Part shown: positions 27,005-41,298 of the stretch, in pieces
How positions within the stretch are numbered: the first letter of the stretch is position 1
Layout: each line of letters starts with the position of its first letter
DNA from: Tigriopus japonicus
Lineage: Eukaryota > Arthropoda > Copepoda > Harpacticoida > Harpacticidae
Direction of reading: 5' to 3'
Length of the DNA: 64,000 nucleotides
Assembly: GCA_010645155.1 (NCBI GenBank)
Contig: CM021315.1
Location: 7,857,126-7,921,125 of the forward strand
Notes under the pieces: generated by a model
Told to the model about the DNA's origin: nothing
Databases searched by the model: none
Seen by the model: the letters and a program-made list of their open reading frames with translations, nothing else
Program-made: the position numbers and the translations under genes

Positions 27005-30000
27005 ATGGCTCCTCACGCCGAGGATGAATCGATTGCCATTCCGCAGACTCCGCTTTTGACTGGACGTAATCCCGGAGGAGGCCAACCTCCTCAGCCGATT
27101 TTCACTCGAAGTCGATTGATCTGCGCACTCACCGTTATCTTCGTCATAGTGTTCATCATCGCCATTATTTTGATCGCCGTCCGCGCTGGAGATAGTAGTC
27201 ACGAAGAAGCACTCGTTGTTCAGGACTCGAAGCATGCCAATCTGGAATCGGGAGGAGTACCATGTGTGAATAATACCCATTTACAGGCTGCGGAACAACG
27301 ACAAGATGATCTTCAGCTCTCTCCGGAACAACTGACTCGATTGAAGCATTTGCTGGAGTTCATTTATGATCCCAAAGCCACGAACGAAATGATTAAGGAG
27401 TCAAAAAAGGCTAAGAATGAGATTGATGATGACGACGACAATGATAGAGACGAAGAACACGACGATGATGATAAAAAGGACGAAGATGATGAGGAGAAGA
27501 TCAAGAAAAAAGCTCTAGAATTACTTAACAACCCTGACAAGTTAAGAGAAACACTGAAGGATATGGATCCCCAAAGTCGCGAGGAGCTTAAAGCCACATT
27601 AGATAATATTCGGGAGCAATCACGGTCAACTACTCCAAAGCCGAGGAACTATGGCGGCAATACCCCGAGCGTGCTGGAATCTCGAGCCAACCCTTGGGAC
27701 GATGATTTTTTTGCCAACAATGATGACGATTTTTCAATCAATCAAATGCTGGAATCACAAGATTTGCAAGGAAAGGATACTACTCCAGTGCCCAAAGCAC
27801 CAACTTGGGGCTGGAACATGGCCGTCAAAACAACCACGACCACCACTCAAGAACCGGTTCGCACGAAGACTCGCAGGTAAAGATCGATAGATACCAAGAC
27901 ATGTTTCCTGATCATTCCCCATTGATGAAATTGTAAAGCCCCTCTTCCGCCAGGGCTGTTGATGCTTTCAAGATTCTTACTGGCTTTCAAATGCCCAATA
28001 CCGAAGATATTCGAGTCCCTGCCGATTATCTGGAAAATAGCTGGAAAGAGCCATCGGAATCTGAAGAGGGAAAGGTCGTGTATGAAAACATGATCACTCT
28101 GAGGGATATTGAATCTGCCTCGGAGATGGAGGACACCGATCTTCAGGTAACTTCAAATAGGTCATCAAGAAAAAATAGATGTTCTAGTGTAGACATGTTT
28201 GGCCTCATTTTCAGGGCATATATGAGAGAACCGGCAAAGTTGCCATGGCTGCCGGAATGGCACGATCAGTGGGACAGTGCCAAGTGAACGAAATCGAATG
28301 TGCCAATGGCGTAGGCTGCTACATCGAGGAAGAGAGATGCGATCGAATCATGCACTGTTCTGACAAATCTGACGAGTTGGACTGCACTTGTCGACAGTAC
28401 ATTTCTAGCGACAAATTGTGCGACTCATTTTTGGATTGTAAGAACGGAGAGGATGAAGACGACTGTGGTTGTCCTAAAGGCCAGTTCAATTGTGGCCTTG
28501 AAACAAAATGCATCCCTAATAGCCGGGTTTGTGATAACATCATCGATTGCGAGAATGGACTTGACGAATCCAATTGTGCTGCCTTGGCTCCATTGTCAGG
28601 TGGTCTCTTAAATCCGAATGTGACCGGGTCGCCATTTATTAACGGGCTCGTATATTGGAAAGTGGATCAACAATTCCATCCTTTGTGTGTGGATTTCCCC
28701 GAACCGGGAATGGAACTACAGTATTTTGAAACCATGGCCGAAGACATCTGCGATAGCCTTCTTCCCGGAATGATGGATGAATCTCCCAAAGTAAACCTAA
28801 TCCAGGATCTTGAGAAAATGAAACACATCAGTAACGTTGTTCATCTGGAGCTGCAAGGCTTGGAAAAAGTACCAGGCCACAAGTTTTTGGGTGGCAAGTT
28901 CTCCTTCACCGTCATGCCTCCAGATGAAAAGAGTACAATGGCAGAGATTACTTGTCCGACCCCTAAATGCGGTGTCCGAGCCTCCGTTAAAACCTCTGAA
29001 GGTGCGATACTCTTGGCAACGGAACCCACGACAACAACTGTTGTGACCGAAGTTAACAACGACAAAATCGTCGGTGGAAAGGACGCAGACGCCAAGAACT
29101 GGCCTTCCATTGTGGCCATCTACCGAGATGGAGACTTCATTTGTGGTGGAACCATTATCAACGATGAATGGGTCCTCACTGCAGCTCACTGTGTTGAGAA
29201 CTTCAGGGAAAATCAATATTACTTTGACGTCTTGGTGGGAATGTTAAGGAAGAACTCGAAATCGTCCCTGCAATACTCCAGGAAGGTCGTTAAAGTTGTC
29301 ATAAAGGAAGATTTTGACTCGACCTACCTTAAAAATGACTTGGCTTTGTTGAAAGTGGACAAGCCTTTCATCTTTAACGCATATGCGGGGCAAGCTTGCT
29401 TACCGACTTCCTCTGATATGAGTCCAGAAGTTGGCGATATCTGTTATGCTGCTGGTTGGGGCAACAAGAGGGAAGATCGGGACCCTGCAGAACACCTTCA
29501 AGAAGTCATGATTCCTATTATGGAAAGTTGCAAGAAGGATTACAACAACATCGAGTTGCAAATCTGTGGCGGGAAACTTGAAGGAGGCATCGATAGTTGC
29601 CAAGGTGAGTTTGGTTCGCGCCTGCGCTTGTTTCGGTACTTCCTGTGCTTATTGTTACATTTCAATAATTTTATGTTGTAGGAGATAGTGGTGGACCTTT
29701 GTTCTGTCAAATGCCAGATGATCCCAATAGGTGGTACTTGGGTGGTGTAATTTCACACGGGGAAGGATGTGCCAGATCTGATACTCCCGGAGTTTACACT
29801 AGAGTATTTGCATACACCGATTGGATTGCCGACAAATTGACTGAAGATGCCTCTCGTGACCCTGGCACTGGGACAGAGCTCGAACCTAGATTAGAATGTC
29901 CTACTCACATGTGTGACGGCAAATGCAGAAAGAAGTTTGAATTGTGCAACCAGTACGTAGATTGCTTCGATCAGACCGATGAATTGTGGTGCACCAAGAA

Positions 30001-32623
30001 CAACGAGGATCAGATTGTGTTCTCTCCTCCCACAAATGAACCCCGTGAGCCTGATGCCTCGCCTTTCGTCGAACCCAGACAACCCACGCACACGAGCTTG
30101 GCTTATTATCCCATCATTAAGCACCCTGTCAAGGTAACAGAATCTCGTTCTTTCAATGCATTTCAATCATTGAAAGCTTAACACTAATTATTTATATTCT
30201 AGACTTGCAAATTCGGCTACTTTCGCTGCACCACAGTCCATCAGTGCATTCCTCAAGAAAAGGCTTGTGATCGAGTCCCCGATTGTGTAGATTTCTCGGA
30301 TGAAAGATCTTGTACTTGTTCAGCGTTCCTTTCCCGTAAAGATAAGAGTCGCGCTTGTGATGGATATCCGGATTGCAAAAATTGGGAGGATGAGAGGAAT
30401 TGCAAATTCTGTGATGACAACCACTTTTTCTGCGATTTGAGTCGCGAATGTATACCTCGTCACAAAGTGTGCGATACCAAGGCCGATTGCAGATTCAAGG
30501 AAGATGAACGATATTGTTTCACGCTCATCAACACGAACTCGGTGTGGCTCCAACAAGATGGTCGCCCCAAAAAACAGACCACTGGAATTCTGGCCTTCAG
30601 CTCGAAAGGCCTTTGGGCAGCATCTTGTGTCCAAACTTGGACTGCTGCTTTATCGGATCAAATTTGTCGGTACATGGGCTACAAATTTGCCGTGACCCAC
30701 ACTCAACACTCTTCGGATAGTTTGCCACATCTCAAGGGTCAAGTGCTAACCATCCGTTATCAAGATGGTCAGAAATCTGTATTCCCAAGATCGTTTGATA
30801 GCTACTTGGAGGAAAAGCAGGCCTTGTCGAACGATGAGAGAGTTAAACGACAAGCCAAATCTTGTTCATTCGTTCATTTGGAGTGTTCAGAGACCCCTGC
30901 TTGTGGAATAATGCCATTGTACGATCGTTTAGGTGAACAGGCACCATTGGCTGGACCTGGGGTGTTTCCTTGGCAAGTGACTCTCTACAAACAAGGTCAA
31001 TACTTTTGTGGAGCATCGCTAGTCCATCAATATTGGGTGCTGACCTCCACGGTTTGTGCCGATATGACCGATGTCAAAGGAGGTGACTACATCATCGCTC
31101 GAGCTGGTGGTCATCGGGAGCAATTCTCGTTGTCAGCTCATGATCAATTAAGGCGTGTCGTTCAGTTCACAACCATCCCAGGCACCAACATATCGATGGG
31201 ATTTCTATCGGCTCCTTTTACTTTGACGGAACATGTCAACATAGTATGTATCCCGTCGGTAACTTGGACCCCTATCAATCGAACTTGCTACATAACTGGA
31301 CGCTACAATGGAGTCCTCAATCATGCCTACCAGACCACGGTCGATTTGGTATGCGACTACATTCCCAATAAACAATACTCATTCTGCACCAAACAGGTAA
31401 TACGTTTTGCAACCAAATGTGTATATTTGTCTAGTTAATTTTTACCTTTATTTTTCCAGAGATATCCAACCAACGAGTGTTTGGAGCAATGGTCAGGAGC
31501 ATTGGTTTGTCCCGACAACTCGGGGACCTACTATGCTGTGGGTGGTTACTATTCCGGTCAAGCCAATTGCAAATTCGGTTCAGAACGAGCCCCAGATCGT
31601 TTTGAAACCCTCGTTTCTCAACACGCTCGAGAAGGCATCACTTCCGTAATCAAATCTGCCGAAGCGGACAAACACCCGTTCAAAAATATTCCGGATAATT
31701 GTGATACCCTAAGGTGTCCCCTCGGCCGATGCTTGAGCCCATATGAAATCTGCGATGGAGTGATCGATTGCTCGAACATGGCCGACGAGGCTGAAAGTTT
31801 GTGTGAAAACAAGATTCGAATGTGTGAACATGTCAATCGCACCCACTGCGCCTGTCTCTCTCAAGATTTCCAATGTGGGAATGGCATGTGTTTGGCCAAG
31901 ACTAAATTCTGTAATGGCGTAAACGACTGCGGAGATGACTTGGCTTCCGACGAACCAGAGAATTGCCACACTTGTGCAGTGGCTTTGCAGACCCTTAATC
32001 CTAAAGCAGTCTGTAATGGGAATGTCGACTGTGTGGGCAAGAATGACATTGGTGAAGACGAGAGTGCAGCCACGTGTTGTCCAAATTTGCCCGGTGGTTT
32101 GGGGTCAAATTCGTCCTCTGTGAATCCCTCAGACACATTTCGATGCGTCATTGGCGAGCTCTCTGCCGGCTCGTCTTACCACGCCATTTCGATTTCCGAC
32201 GAATGCATCCCATCTACCGGAGTCTGCGACTGGGACACCAATGCCACAATACCTCGATGTAGCAATGGGGCTGACGAATTGGATTGTATCGCCATCTGGC
32301 CGCAATATCACGTGAAAGAGCATCCCAAAGATCCCTTTGGACGATTCATCTCTGCCCCTAAGGGCTATTTGTACTTTGTGGCCTTTGGCAAGAAGTTTTT
32401 GTACTGCGCCGGCCTTCAAACGTTTAAGCCTTCATTGATTAACTCCTTTGGTGAGGTTCTATGCCGGAAGAAAGGCTTCCGAGGAGTCATTAGCATCACT
32501 TTGAGTGTGCCCCAAAGTCGATCCCGTGTGGCGCCCGAAATCGCTTTGACCGGGGAAGAGGAAGCCCATTATCAGGCCTGTCATTTAGTCTATCTCACGT
32601 GCCGTCAAGAATATGGATATTGA
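27005..32623 (+). CDS. ndl: Nudel-like mosaic serine protease
   Basis: There are six exons: 27005-27876, 27954-28146, 28215-29604, 29682-30133, 30203-31396 and 31460-32623, all GT-AG, giving 1,754 aa. A short N-terminus is followed by one transmembrane helix (about 38-59), a very acidic stretch (about 137-168), then about eleven LDL-receptor class A repeats interspersed with SRCR-like modules. Protease domain 1 has activation site K-IVGG (about 640), His680 in TAAHC, Asp730, Ser821 in GDSGGP and Asp815 in the S1 pocket, so trypsin-like cleavage is predicted. Protease domain 2 (about 1220-1480) has STVC instead of AAHC and no GDSGGP, so it is dead. One active and one degenerate protease plus about eleven LDLa repeats match insect Nudel, which acts outside the cell in eggshell formation and dorsoventral patterning. 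Orthology is inferred from architecture. Confidence 0.85.
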
Positions 32624-32699
32624 ACAGTATTTTTATGGATTTTCAATATGTGATCGATTTGTTTTCTCATTTTACAGGTGGTGAATTAAATTTTTATAG

Positions 32700-32705
32700 A
32701 ATAAA
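32700..32705 (+). terminator. ndl: Poly(A) signal of the Nudel-like gene
   Basis: A canonical AATAAA lies 77 nt after the stop codon at 32623 on the same strand. Confidence 0.6.
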
Positions 32706-35700
32706 ACGTTTCCCTCCTTCATGCTTACCTCGTGACACACCTTGTTTTGTGTTTTGGTATTTTCATCTAACTACATATAGATCTATATTTTTCGATCTGT
32801 GTCAAGAGATTGGTAAGAATAGAGCGCTGTCAGGAGGATATTGAGATGCAATCTGTTTTTCTCAACGATTCAAATACTTCTTAACGTCGATTGGACTGGT
32901 TGGTGGAATCTAAAGTCTTGATATTCAAAACCATTCAGCCTTTAAGGGAATCAAGCAGACTGATGTCATGGATGGTTCGTTTTGCTTGGCGTTCTTAATT
33001 TGGAACACTTCTTAAAAGTGACGCTCTGATAGTGTTTTAGTTGAAGATTACTTTGGCTCTATTATTGAAAAAAATGTTAGTGTAGACAGGGATAACCTAT
33101 ATAATAGTATAAATACTGGATGCGAACTCGCGGAATTTCCTAGCTCGCAACCTCACACGGATGAGGCCGAGAGTTCGTAAGTAAACAAGAAGTACAAACG
33201 GCCATGTTGGGAGTGGAAAATCAAACGGAAATCGACCAAGAGTCCAAAAGATAGTGCGCCAATCGGGGTTTTCTGTGTTTCAAGCGGGCCTAGCCAAGTC
33301 CTAGCCTTGGTAGAGGTCAACCCCACGCCCCAAAATCAGTCTGATGTGGGTGTTTCGAAGACATTAAGTTCAGCCAATAACGAGTAAATGAAATAGTGAA
33401 TGAATGAATGACCACATCATGGAGTGCGACTGAACCCCCCCACAAGGTGTCTTTTCTACAAGATGACGATCAAAGTGATCAAATGAAATCTGATGATGAC
33501 TAGGTTACCTGCTACAACCTTCGGAAGTGATGGACCTAACTAAAGCAAAAAGAACGAATATGGACCGGAATCTGAGCCCAAATTCCTCTTCTCAGCAAAA
33601 GGATTAAGAACAAACTTTCCCACGGACCAAAACGGGGAGTTTCTTTACGCTCATCCATTACAAAACTTGAACAACTTAAGAATATCTTACTATTCCTTGA
33701 ATTATCAACAACAAAATAGCGGGGTTTTCCGAGCTTATCTATTATCCGATTTGATCGTCTTATTAATATCTTTGAACTTACAATTGAACCCATCCATGTA
33801 TTATCCTGAACTTAACTAACACATGCCAAACTTTGTATGAAATCAAGTTTGTTTTAGGTTGTGTCACCTTGGCAGTGTTCTATAAATGATGGTCCATCCT
33901 CGAATTTCTTTTATTATATGGTTGTGTCTTTTAGTTCAGGATAATTCAAGGACAGGTAAGATATTTTTAGGTTGTTCAAGTTGTCTAATGGATGAGCGCG
34001 ATAAAAATCCCCGTTTTGATCCAGAGGAGAGTTTCTGGGGTAAATTTGGTTCCTTTCCAAGAGGAATCTGCGTTCGCATTAAGGTCCACATAAAACAAAG
34101 AAAGAAGTCCTCAGTGTCAAGAATTCCATCAAATGAAGAACAAATTAAGATGAACTCAAAACATATCAGGTGTGCCTACTAGCAATGGATGGGCTCAATA
34201 TTTTGATTTGCCTTTCGACTCAGGCAGCCCAAATTGGTGATCTGACAGTCTAACCCGGATTACATGGACCCTCTCAAAGTCTTGAGAATGAAATGCTCCC
34301 ACCAAGATTGAATTGTGTGGATTTTTTGACTCAATTTGATTGTTAATTCCTGGACAAAGGGATCTAAGAACTAAGAAGATCAATCAAACCCTATCAAGCA
34401 CGTAGAGCCTATCCCTGCAATGAAAAGACATGATCCTCTGGTCCTGAAGGACCCTTAGCCCCAGTCCTGCGTGGTCCTGACCAAGGACGTGTCCTGACCT
34501 TCTTGAGCCCCAAGACTTGAAACATTTTCAATCAAATCCACAATCCAGGATTTAATCCTCATGTTTTTCACTTATTTTGTCTCAAGGACGTCGTGATTGC
34601 CTTTGTTCCAATTCCAATCCGGATCAGATGGCTGATCTGATCCAGAACCGTCAAAAGTGCCCTTCAATAGTTACAACTAACAACATCTCCGACTTGGACT
34701 CCATCTTGTTTCAAAATGAGACTATTCTCATTCCTTCATTTTCCTATAGAAATGGTTCCTGCGTCGTGGAGGTGCTGAAGAGGATGGAAGAGGAGTAACC
34801 CGGCAGATATCACCACAGATACTTCTATTTAGCATTGTTTCACAGAAGTTGGACTAATGGGTAAAGCAAGATTCCATCTATGTATTTTCCTGATTGTTAA
34901 GAGGACTAAAATCCTTTGGAGAGCTGAATGTCAAACGTTCATGAGACGAGTAAAAGGAGTGCTGGGACCTCTGAAATCAAGGTGAAGAACAATTAGTCAC
35001 TAAATATTAACACAAAAAGTTTGACTGAATTCTTTCAAGATGCATGTTCAACAGTTTTACTCGTTCATAAGGAATGAATGACATTGTTTCAAAATATAGC
35101 CTCGGCCTCATACCATTTTTTCAAAAATCGGAGTTCGTGTCCACCCCTTTCAGGGGTTCCTGGTGTAGAGTAGGGCGCTAGTGTAGAGTATAAAAATACG
35201 AAACCTGCAGAAAAATATTTTTGAAGCAAATCCCCAATCAAATTTGTAATAGTCGTATTTTCAATTTTTCATTTTTACCCTCGTATTTACTTTCAATCTT
35301 GTTGAAACAAAACTTAACATGATTTGAAAAATTCCGCCTTCTGAGTGTCCAATGACAAATGGCCAACGGCGCCCACTTCCCTTTGCGTTCTGCAACTTTC
35401 ATTCCGTCTCTGAAGAGCAAGATAAAAGAGGCCATTTTTTTCATTCGCATAGTTTTTAGGTTGGTTGTATTTATTTCGAAAACTTACGCGCAAAATTAGC
35501 ATCAAATTTTTAATCTCATTAATGATACGAAAGAGAAAAAATTGAATTATATCTTTATATTTTGGAAATATCTTTATAATTAAACATATTTTTTCATTTA
35601 GTTTTAAAGTAGCTCTAGCGAAAGGAAGTCCTATGGTAGGATTTAGGCGCTTTGTATTAAAGTCAACCTTTTTCTTTCAAAGCTGGCAATGTAGGTTGCG

Positions 35701-36019
35701 TGATAATACTTCTGTCAATTTGGCCGATTCTTAAAAAAAATAGGTGAGAGAGGCTAGCCTCTTTTAACCCGGCAAACTAGGAAAATCAAATTTTTCAATT
35801 AATTCTCATACCTCAAATTCCATCACATGAAATCCCTGAATGGCCAAAATTCCATTTTGATACGATCTATTTTTTCCAACCTGCTCCCAAGCGTCACCCT
35901 GATTTCTTTATTGGTGAACTGTCTAAGAAAAGAAAGAGTGACGTGTAGTAAGCGAGTCAAAGCGAGTCAAAATCTTCGATTAAATCCAGTCCCTCGTTGG
36001 CATCTGCAAATCCAACCTG
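32706..36019. other. Intergenic spacer
   Basis: There is no convincing gene between the protease gene and the HRD1 gene. It contains the inverted repeat at 33541-34107. One open frame, 34577-34798 (+, 73 codons), follows a possible acceptor (GTCTCAAG) and might be an exon, but I recognise nothing in it. Confidence 0.5.
33541..34107. repeat. Inverted repeat, arms about 170 bp
   Basis: The left arm (about 33541-33712, read in reverse) and right arm (about 33934-34107) share GATAATTCAAGGA, TAAGATATT, TTGTTCAAGTT, TAATGGATGAGCG and CCCCGTTTTG in order. Translation of the two arms is also similar (DNSR-KIFL-CSS-MDER-PRF). Divergence is about a quarter by eye. It may be a foldback element or an inverted duplication of an old exon. 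Confidence 0.65.
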
Positions 36020-38923
36020 ATGAACGTCGGCGTGGAGAACCCGGTCCCGCCCCCCGCCCCTCGGGCGGCCCCGCCTCCAGCCCCTCCTCCTCCGGCGGTG
36101 TCCTCGAGTTTATGGCATCGTCTTCGGTCGGTTTTGCTCATGTTGGCCTCGTTTGGTTTGACGGGTTTGGTGGTGGCCAACGCTTACTATCAACGCCAAC
36201 AATTTTATCCCTCGGTGGTCTACATCACCAAATCTAATCCCAGGTACGTAGGTGGGCCTTGAAAGGACCCAACTTATCTTGTTGGGTTCTGTTTTACTAG
36301 GTTTAGCATCTATTCTGGAGAATGGTTGTTTTGAAAGAGTAGGGTGAGATGTTTTGATCCGTCGTGAGGTCTTGACATTGTCAATTGAACCCGATAGACT
36401 AATATTGGGTTTAAAGGATTTGTTACATTTGAACCTGGTACTTCAAAATAAATTAAAGCTTCACTCTTCATTGTTAGTTTGTTAGTTTCTGGAGTACTCG
36501 GGTTGCGAAGAAAGGAATAACTTTTTAGAATACTCCTTGAAATTTTCACATTCTGCTCAATGATTTTTAGCTGTAAAACATATTGTGGGAGGAAATCGAC
36601 CGTTTTTCGTTGACTTCTAGTGGCGAGAACATCACTGGTTCTATACACATTCCCCTTCCGAATCCATGTAAAATCAATCCGAATTAACCTTTTAAACGCC
36701 ATTTGAAGGTATTTGTATCGAATTCCCATGTTAGTCGCTTTGTTACCTGTGGTTGTAGAGAAAAATATGCTATTTTATTTTAGAGGCTTTGCCCCCAAAA
36801 ATCCACCTCAATGAAATCGGCAATCTAAGTTGCGTTTTAAACTCGTGCAACGGACAAAAAGATATGAATTCATGCTTCTGTTTCAGTATGGCCGTTATTT
36901 ATGCTCAATCCTTTGTGTTTGTCATTCTCTTTGGGAAATTGGTTCGGAAAATCTTCTTTGGCCAATTAAGAGCTTCTGAAGTGGAGCGTTTAGTGGAAAG
37001 TTTTTGGTATGTCTTTACCGAGACCGGATTGACCTTTACCATGTTCAGGTATTTTCAATCATCATTTGTAATTGCCAAAGTACAATGCTTTCAATTTTGG
37101 TCATTGTCTCCGGATCTAGGGATGACATATCGGCCAACTTTGTGGTGTTTTTCACCGTCCTGGTGTTTTTGAAGATCTTTCATTGGCTCACCGAAGACCG
37201 AATCGATTACATGGAACAATCGCCCAATATCACGGGATTGTTCCACCTCCGAATGGTCTCTCTCATGATGATCCTGGCCACGGTGGACTTTCAATTGATT
37301 GCTTATGCCTATACCTCGACCGTGTCCAAAGGACCTTCAGTGCAATTGGTGTTTGCCTTTGAATATGCCATTCTTTTGACGATACTTGCGACCACAGCCA
37401 TCAAGTATGTGCTTCATGTCATCGACTTGTACGGCGAAAATCCGTGGGAGGACAAGGCCGTGTTCATGTTGTACACTGAAGTCGTTATTGGGTTTATTAA
37501 GGTAAGTCAAATCTTGTCGAAGGAAATCTTTATGTTCACATGACATCTCTCGATCATTGATTTTCAGTCTCTGTTGTACATGATCTTCATGTTTATCCTG
37601 GTTCGAACTCACACTTTCCCGGTGTTTGCTTTCCGACCCATGTATCAGACTTTGAAGTCGTTTAAAAGGGCCTTTAATGGGGTGTTGCTGTCTCGCAGAG
37701 CTATTCATGTCATGAATACTTGCTACCCAAATGCCACCCCGGAGGAATTGGCCAATACAGATAATGTGTGCATCATTTGTCGCGAGGAGATGAACACCAA
37801 TACTGTCACAAAGAAACTCCCCTGCAACCACATTTTCCACAAGAGCTGTCTCAGATCCTGGTTCCAGAGACAACAAACCTGTCCCACTTGTCGATTGGAA
37901 GTGTTGGAAGTTCCGGGTCAAAACAGACCCAATCAGCCGGGAGCTAACAACAATAACAACAACAATAATGCCAACGCTGCCAACAACAATAATAATAACA
38001 ACAACAACAACAATCAAGGCCCACAGCAACAACCTCGACCTGGACAATTCCCCATGTTCGATCCCAACATGTTCATGCAAGGACGACTGCCATTCCAAAT
38101 GCCACCATTCCCAGGGGTAAATAATATGGGTGGTCCAGCAGGAAGACCTGGCCCTGTTCCCACGAGACCCGTCACAACCCAACCTTCGACCAGTGGGACT
38201 ACTACGAATAGCCCCCCTGGGGCAACGGGCATGAGTCCCCCTCCTTTCTTTCCCATGCCACCCTTTTTTGGGGCACCATTCGGAGTTCCCCCACCGTTGC
38301 CACCATTGAATTTTGCGGGCTTAACCGATGACGAACTTAGAGCCATGGAAGGCCAGGAACGCCAAAATGTCGAGGCTAGGGTGAGATGTCTGCGAAATAT
38401 CCAAATCTTATTGGATGCTGCCGTCATGGAAATGCAACAATATTCATCGGTTGCGGCCAGGCTTCAACCTGGAGGAACTTCATTTACTACAACGCAGTCA
38501 ACCACCACCACGACCAGCACAACCCAGGGGACAACCTCGACGTCAACATCGATGGGGACTACCAGTACAGTGACAACGTCGGTGAGTTCAGATACCTCTG
38601 CGTTGCTTGGGGCTCGACCTCGTGTGGTGACCACCAATCCATCTTTGGAGAAGGAAGCCGAGGCAGTGATTGCCAAAATGGATGCCAAGACATCCCAGGA
38701 GAAGAACAGAGAGGATCCTGCCATTGATCCTGAGCGTGTGTTATCCACACTTCAAGACGAGTTGCTCTCCTCGCCTTCGACGTCATCCGCGTCGCTAACA
38801 CGAAATATCGATTCAAGGCCCTCTAGGAATGACGAACAAGACGAAATACGCCGACGAAGGTTGGCCTTATTCGAGCAACAGACCCAGAAGGACAATGAAG
38901 AAGAGAGCAAAAAATCCAACTGA
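36020..38923 (+). CDS. HRD1 (SYVN1): HRD1/synoviolin E3 ubiquitin ligase
   Basis: There are four exons: 36020-36243, 36887-37048, 37120-37501 and 37568-38923, giving 707 aa. It is a multi-spanning ER membrane E3 ligase of ER-associated degradation. Seen: a first membrane helix about 38-55, the conserved membrane region with FYPSVVYITKS and the SPNI block, an RGD-like RING-H2 finger (about 324-364, CIIC...CNHIFH...CPTC), a poly-Asn tract (about 375-405) from CAA/AAT repeats, a Pro/Thr-rich tail, and the conserved helix ELRAMEGQERQNVEAR (about 505-545) known in this family to contact partner proteins. A Pro-rich extension of about 30 residues precedes the first helix. If the extension is not used, translation could begin at the Met at residue 41, but that would cut into the helix, so I chose 36020. 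Confidence 0.95.
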
Positions 38924-39042
38924 GCTAAAACTTGGCCCTTATTCCTGTTTGGCATGGCCTTTCGCAGCCGATTTTTTCACTACATAATCCAGTGTTAAAC
39001 GAAATTATTTTCCTTTACTTCTGTTGAAATATAAGTCCCTAA

Positions 39043-39048
39043 TTTATT
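39043..39048 (-). terminator. Poly(A) signal for the 211-aa protein gene
   Basis: TTTATT on the + strand is AATAAA on the minus strand, 79 nt past the stop codon at 39127. It also lies in the 3' flank of the convergent HRD1 gene. Confidence 0.55.
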
Positions 39049-39126
39049 CGTATATTTTTCTCTATTCATAAGTCAAAACTTGGTTCGATTTTTGTGTTTA
39101 AAATATTGATTGGTTGCTTGTCCAAA

Positions 39127-39910
39127 TCAAGCTCTGCTTGAGCTCACTAAATGCGCTATGTGTCGCTCTTCCAATCTGACTTCGCTCATAGAGTGCTCTA
39201 TGACTTCCATTACCAATTCATGAATGACGGAATCCAACTTGTCCGGTGGGATTCCTTTCTTGCTTCTCGACAGCCCTTTTCCCGCCTTTTTCGCTCCACG
39301 TGACGACGACACTGAACTGTTCAAACTGGCAAATCCCTCATCTGATGGATTCAAACTGGTTCCTGACGACAAAGTGTTGCTAGTTCCGGTTCGATCGCCA
39401 TCTTCTGAGCTGGTGTCCACTAATCGGGTCAAATGAGACGTTGTGGATCGGTGTTTGGGTCGAGTTTTGGTTAAACGTTTGCGTCGATGAAGCCGAAAAT
39501 CTGTATTGTTGTAGATCGGCGATAACTTTGTCACATTTTGCGTTTGGGAATTCCTGGAATATGAAATGTATGGTTGATGTGCAGCTTTGATAACGACCAA
39601 TTGCACCCACAAATAGCCTTTGAATTATGAAATGCATGCTAAAAATTCCTAGGCTGGCATGCAATTACGAATTGACGAAAGGAAAGCTTACACATCCATA
39701 CCTTTGTTGATCCAGAACTCGAGGCTGGGAACAGAATTCGTAGACTCGAATCTTGATGTTGGCGCTCTTCTTTAGGCGCTCCAGGTGTCTTTTCCGCCAT
39801 TCTTGGAACTGTTCCTCTTTTTCTTGATCAATCACAAAGTATTGGGATGCGGGACGAAACACCGTTCGAAACCCACGATCTGACGAGGTCGCCATGGTCA
39901 TGGCACTCAT
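39127..39910 (-). CDS. Unrecognised 211-aa protein
   Basis: There are two exons on the minus strand, 39702-39910 and 39127-39553, joined in phase by a 148-bp GT-AG intron (donor CAAAG|GTATGG, acceptor TTCCAG|G). The other possible donor (TGT|GTAAGC) leads to an early stop, so it is less likely. The N-terminal part is charged and helical (EEQFQEWRKRHLERLKK). The middle is basic and Ser/Thr-rich, and the C-terminal 35 residues (DSVIHELVMEVIEHSMSEVR) look like a conserved amphipathic helix. There is no signal peptide or membrane segment. I do not recognise the family and assign no function. It converges on HRD1. Confidence 0.7.
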
Positions 39911-41298
39911 GGTTTTGATTATGGTTTTACAAGGTTTTAGTTAAACTTTCCAACGCATTAACTCCCGTTCTTCTGGTTGACCTTCTCGGAAGGCAATGTT
40001 CGCTTTGATAAAGGTTCAAATATGCTTGGCGAGCATGCGTGTAGACACTGATTTTGTTCCCTAGACGTCGTGGGCTTGGTCGTTAGGCTTTCACCTTGGA
40101 ACTGAACCATCGAGAAGAAGAAGGAAGAGAAGTGAACCAAATTCCGAGGAACGGCTCGCCTTGTGTTCCTCTTTCCGGCGTCAGGTGGTCGTCTAACGAG
40201 TCTCGCTCCCGTCACACACGTGCTAACGCGGGTGCGTGAATTGGAAATCATTTGCCTGAACATGAGATGTGTTTTCCAATTTTTTACTGGATGGAACTGG
40301 GAACAAAATTTCGAAGCTTCCAGACCTCCCCCCTCGTGGTCTTTTTATCTCTCTCTCTCAGTTTTTCCTTGTAGTAGATGGATCCGAGATGTTTTAGCTA
40401 CTGTGAAACAGAAGCTGGGGATCTGGGGATAGCTGATGATGAATACTTAACCATCGAGAATGGATATTTGGTAGGACAGAGTGTGGTGAATTGAAATGAT
40501 AAGGTAACCAGGTTTGTATTGAGATGCATCTGCGTGTGTTAGCTTTATGTCTTGAAATGCATTTTTATTGAAATTCATGCCGATTGTGCCTAGGAGCTGA
40601 GAGTTTTGATTGTGTGTGAAGGATTTATTGCTTTCGGCGTTTTGATTAGTAGGCGTCTTTTCTTTTATCCATTGTTCTTGCTAGTTGCATTTATTGAGTT
40701 ACAGTACATTCATATCCAACGTGATTGAAAGAAACCCCTTTTTGACAATATCAAATGTTTTAGTTTTAAATTGACAAGAAATAATTGCGGATGACAAAGT
40801 AGTGGAACATGTAGTGTTTTCAATACTACAGTTTTCTCAGCTCTTTTTGCCAAGTCTGTCTTGAATTATTGACGAACGTTATTGCTTTTTTGCCTTACGA
40901 CTTCAAGATCGAGTCGATTGAGCATTTTTGTCGGCAATAAAGTATAAGAATTGTAATCACCGTATCCTGAATCAATATTTCTCAAGCTCAGTTGCTTAAA
41001 CCCCAAAGGCCTCGTCGTCTTTTGAAGGAATCTAATTTTGGTGCGTTGTACTAATCAATCGATCAAGTACCTCTCGTTCTGCAGCTCCGCTATCTGTCTT
41101 TATTATTAAAGACTTGTGGCTTCATGAACATGACATTGCGTGTGGGTCGGAGACACGGTCATGTCCACCTACCTTGACAATTTAGAACGAAACAAGGGTC
41201 TTCCTTTCAACTTATTGTTTTCTCCCTTTCCATCATTTGCAACCACGGAGTATAATGAATGAATAAAAGATATATATTTTCCATTCTGCTAAATACCA
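39911..41298. other. Intergenic spacer
   Basis: No gene is visible between the 211-aa protein gene and the small membrane-protein pair. The sequence is moderately AT-rich; I see no terminal or tandem repeats. Confidence 0.5.
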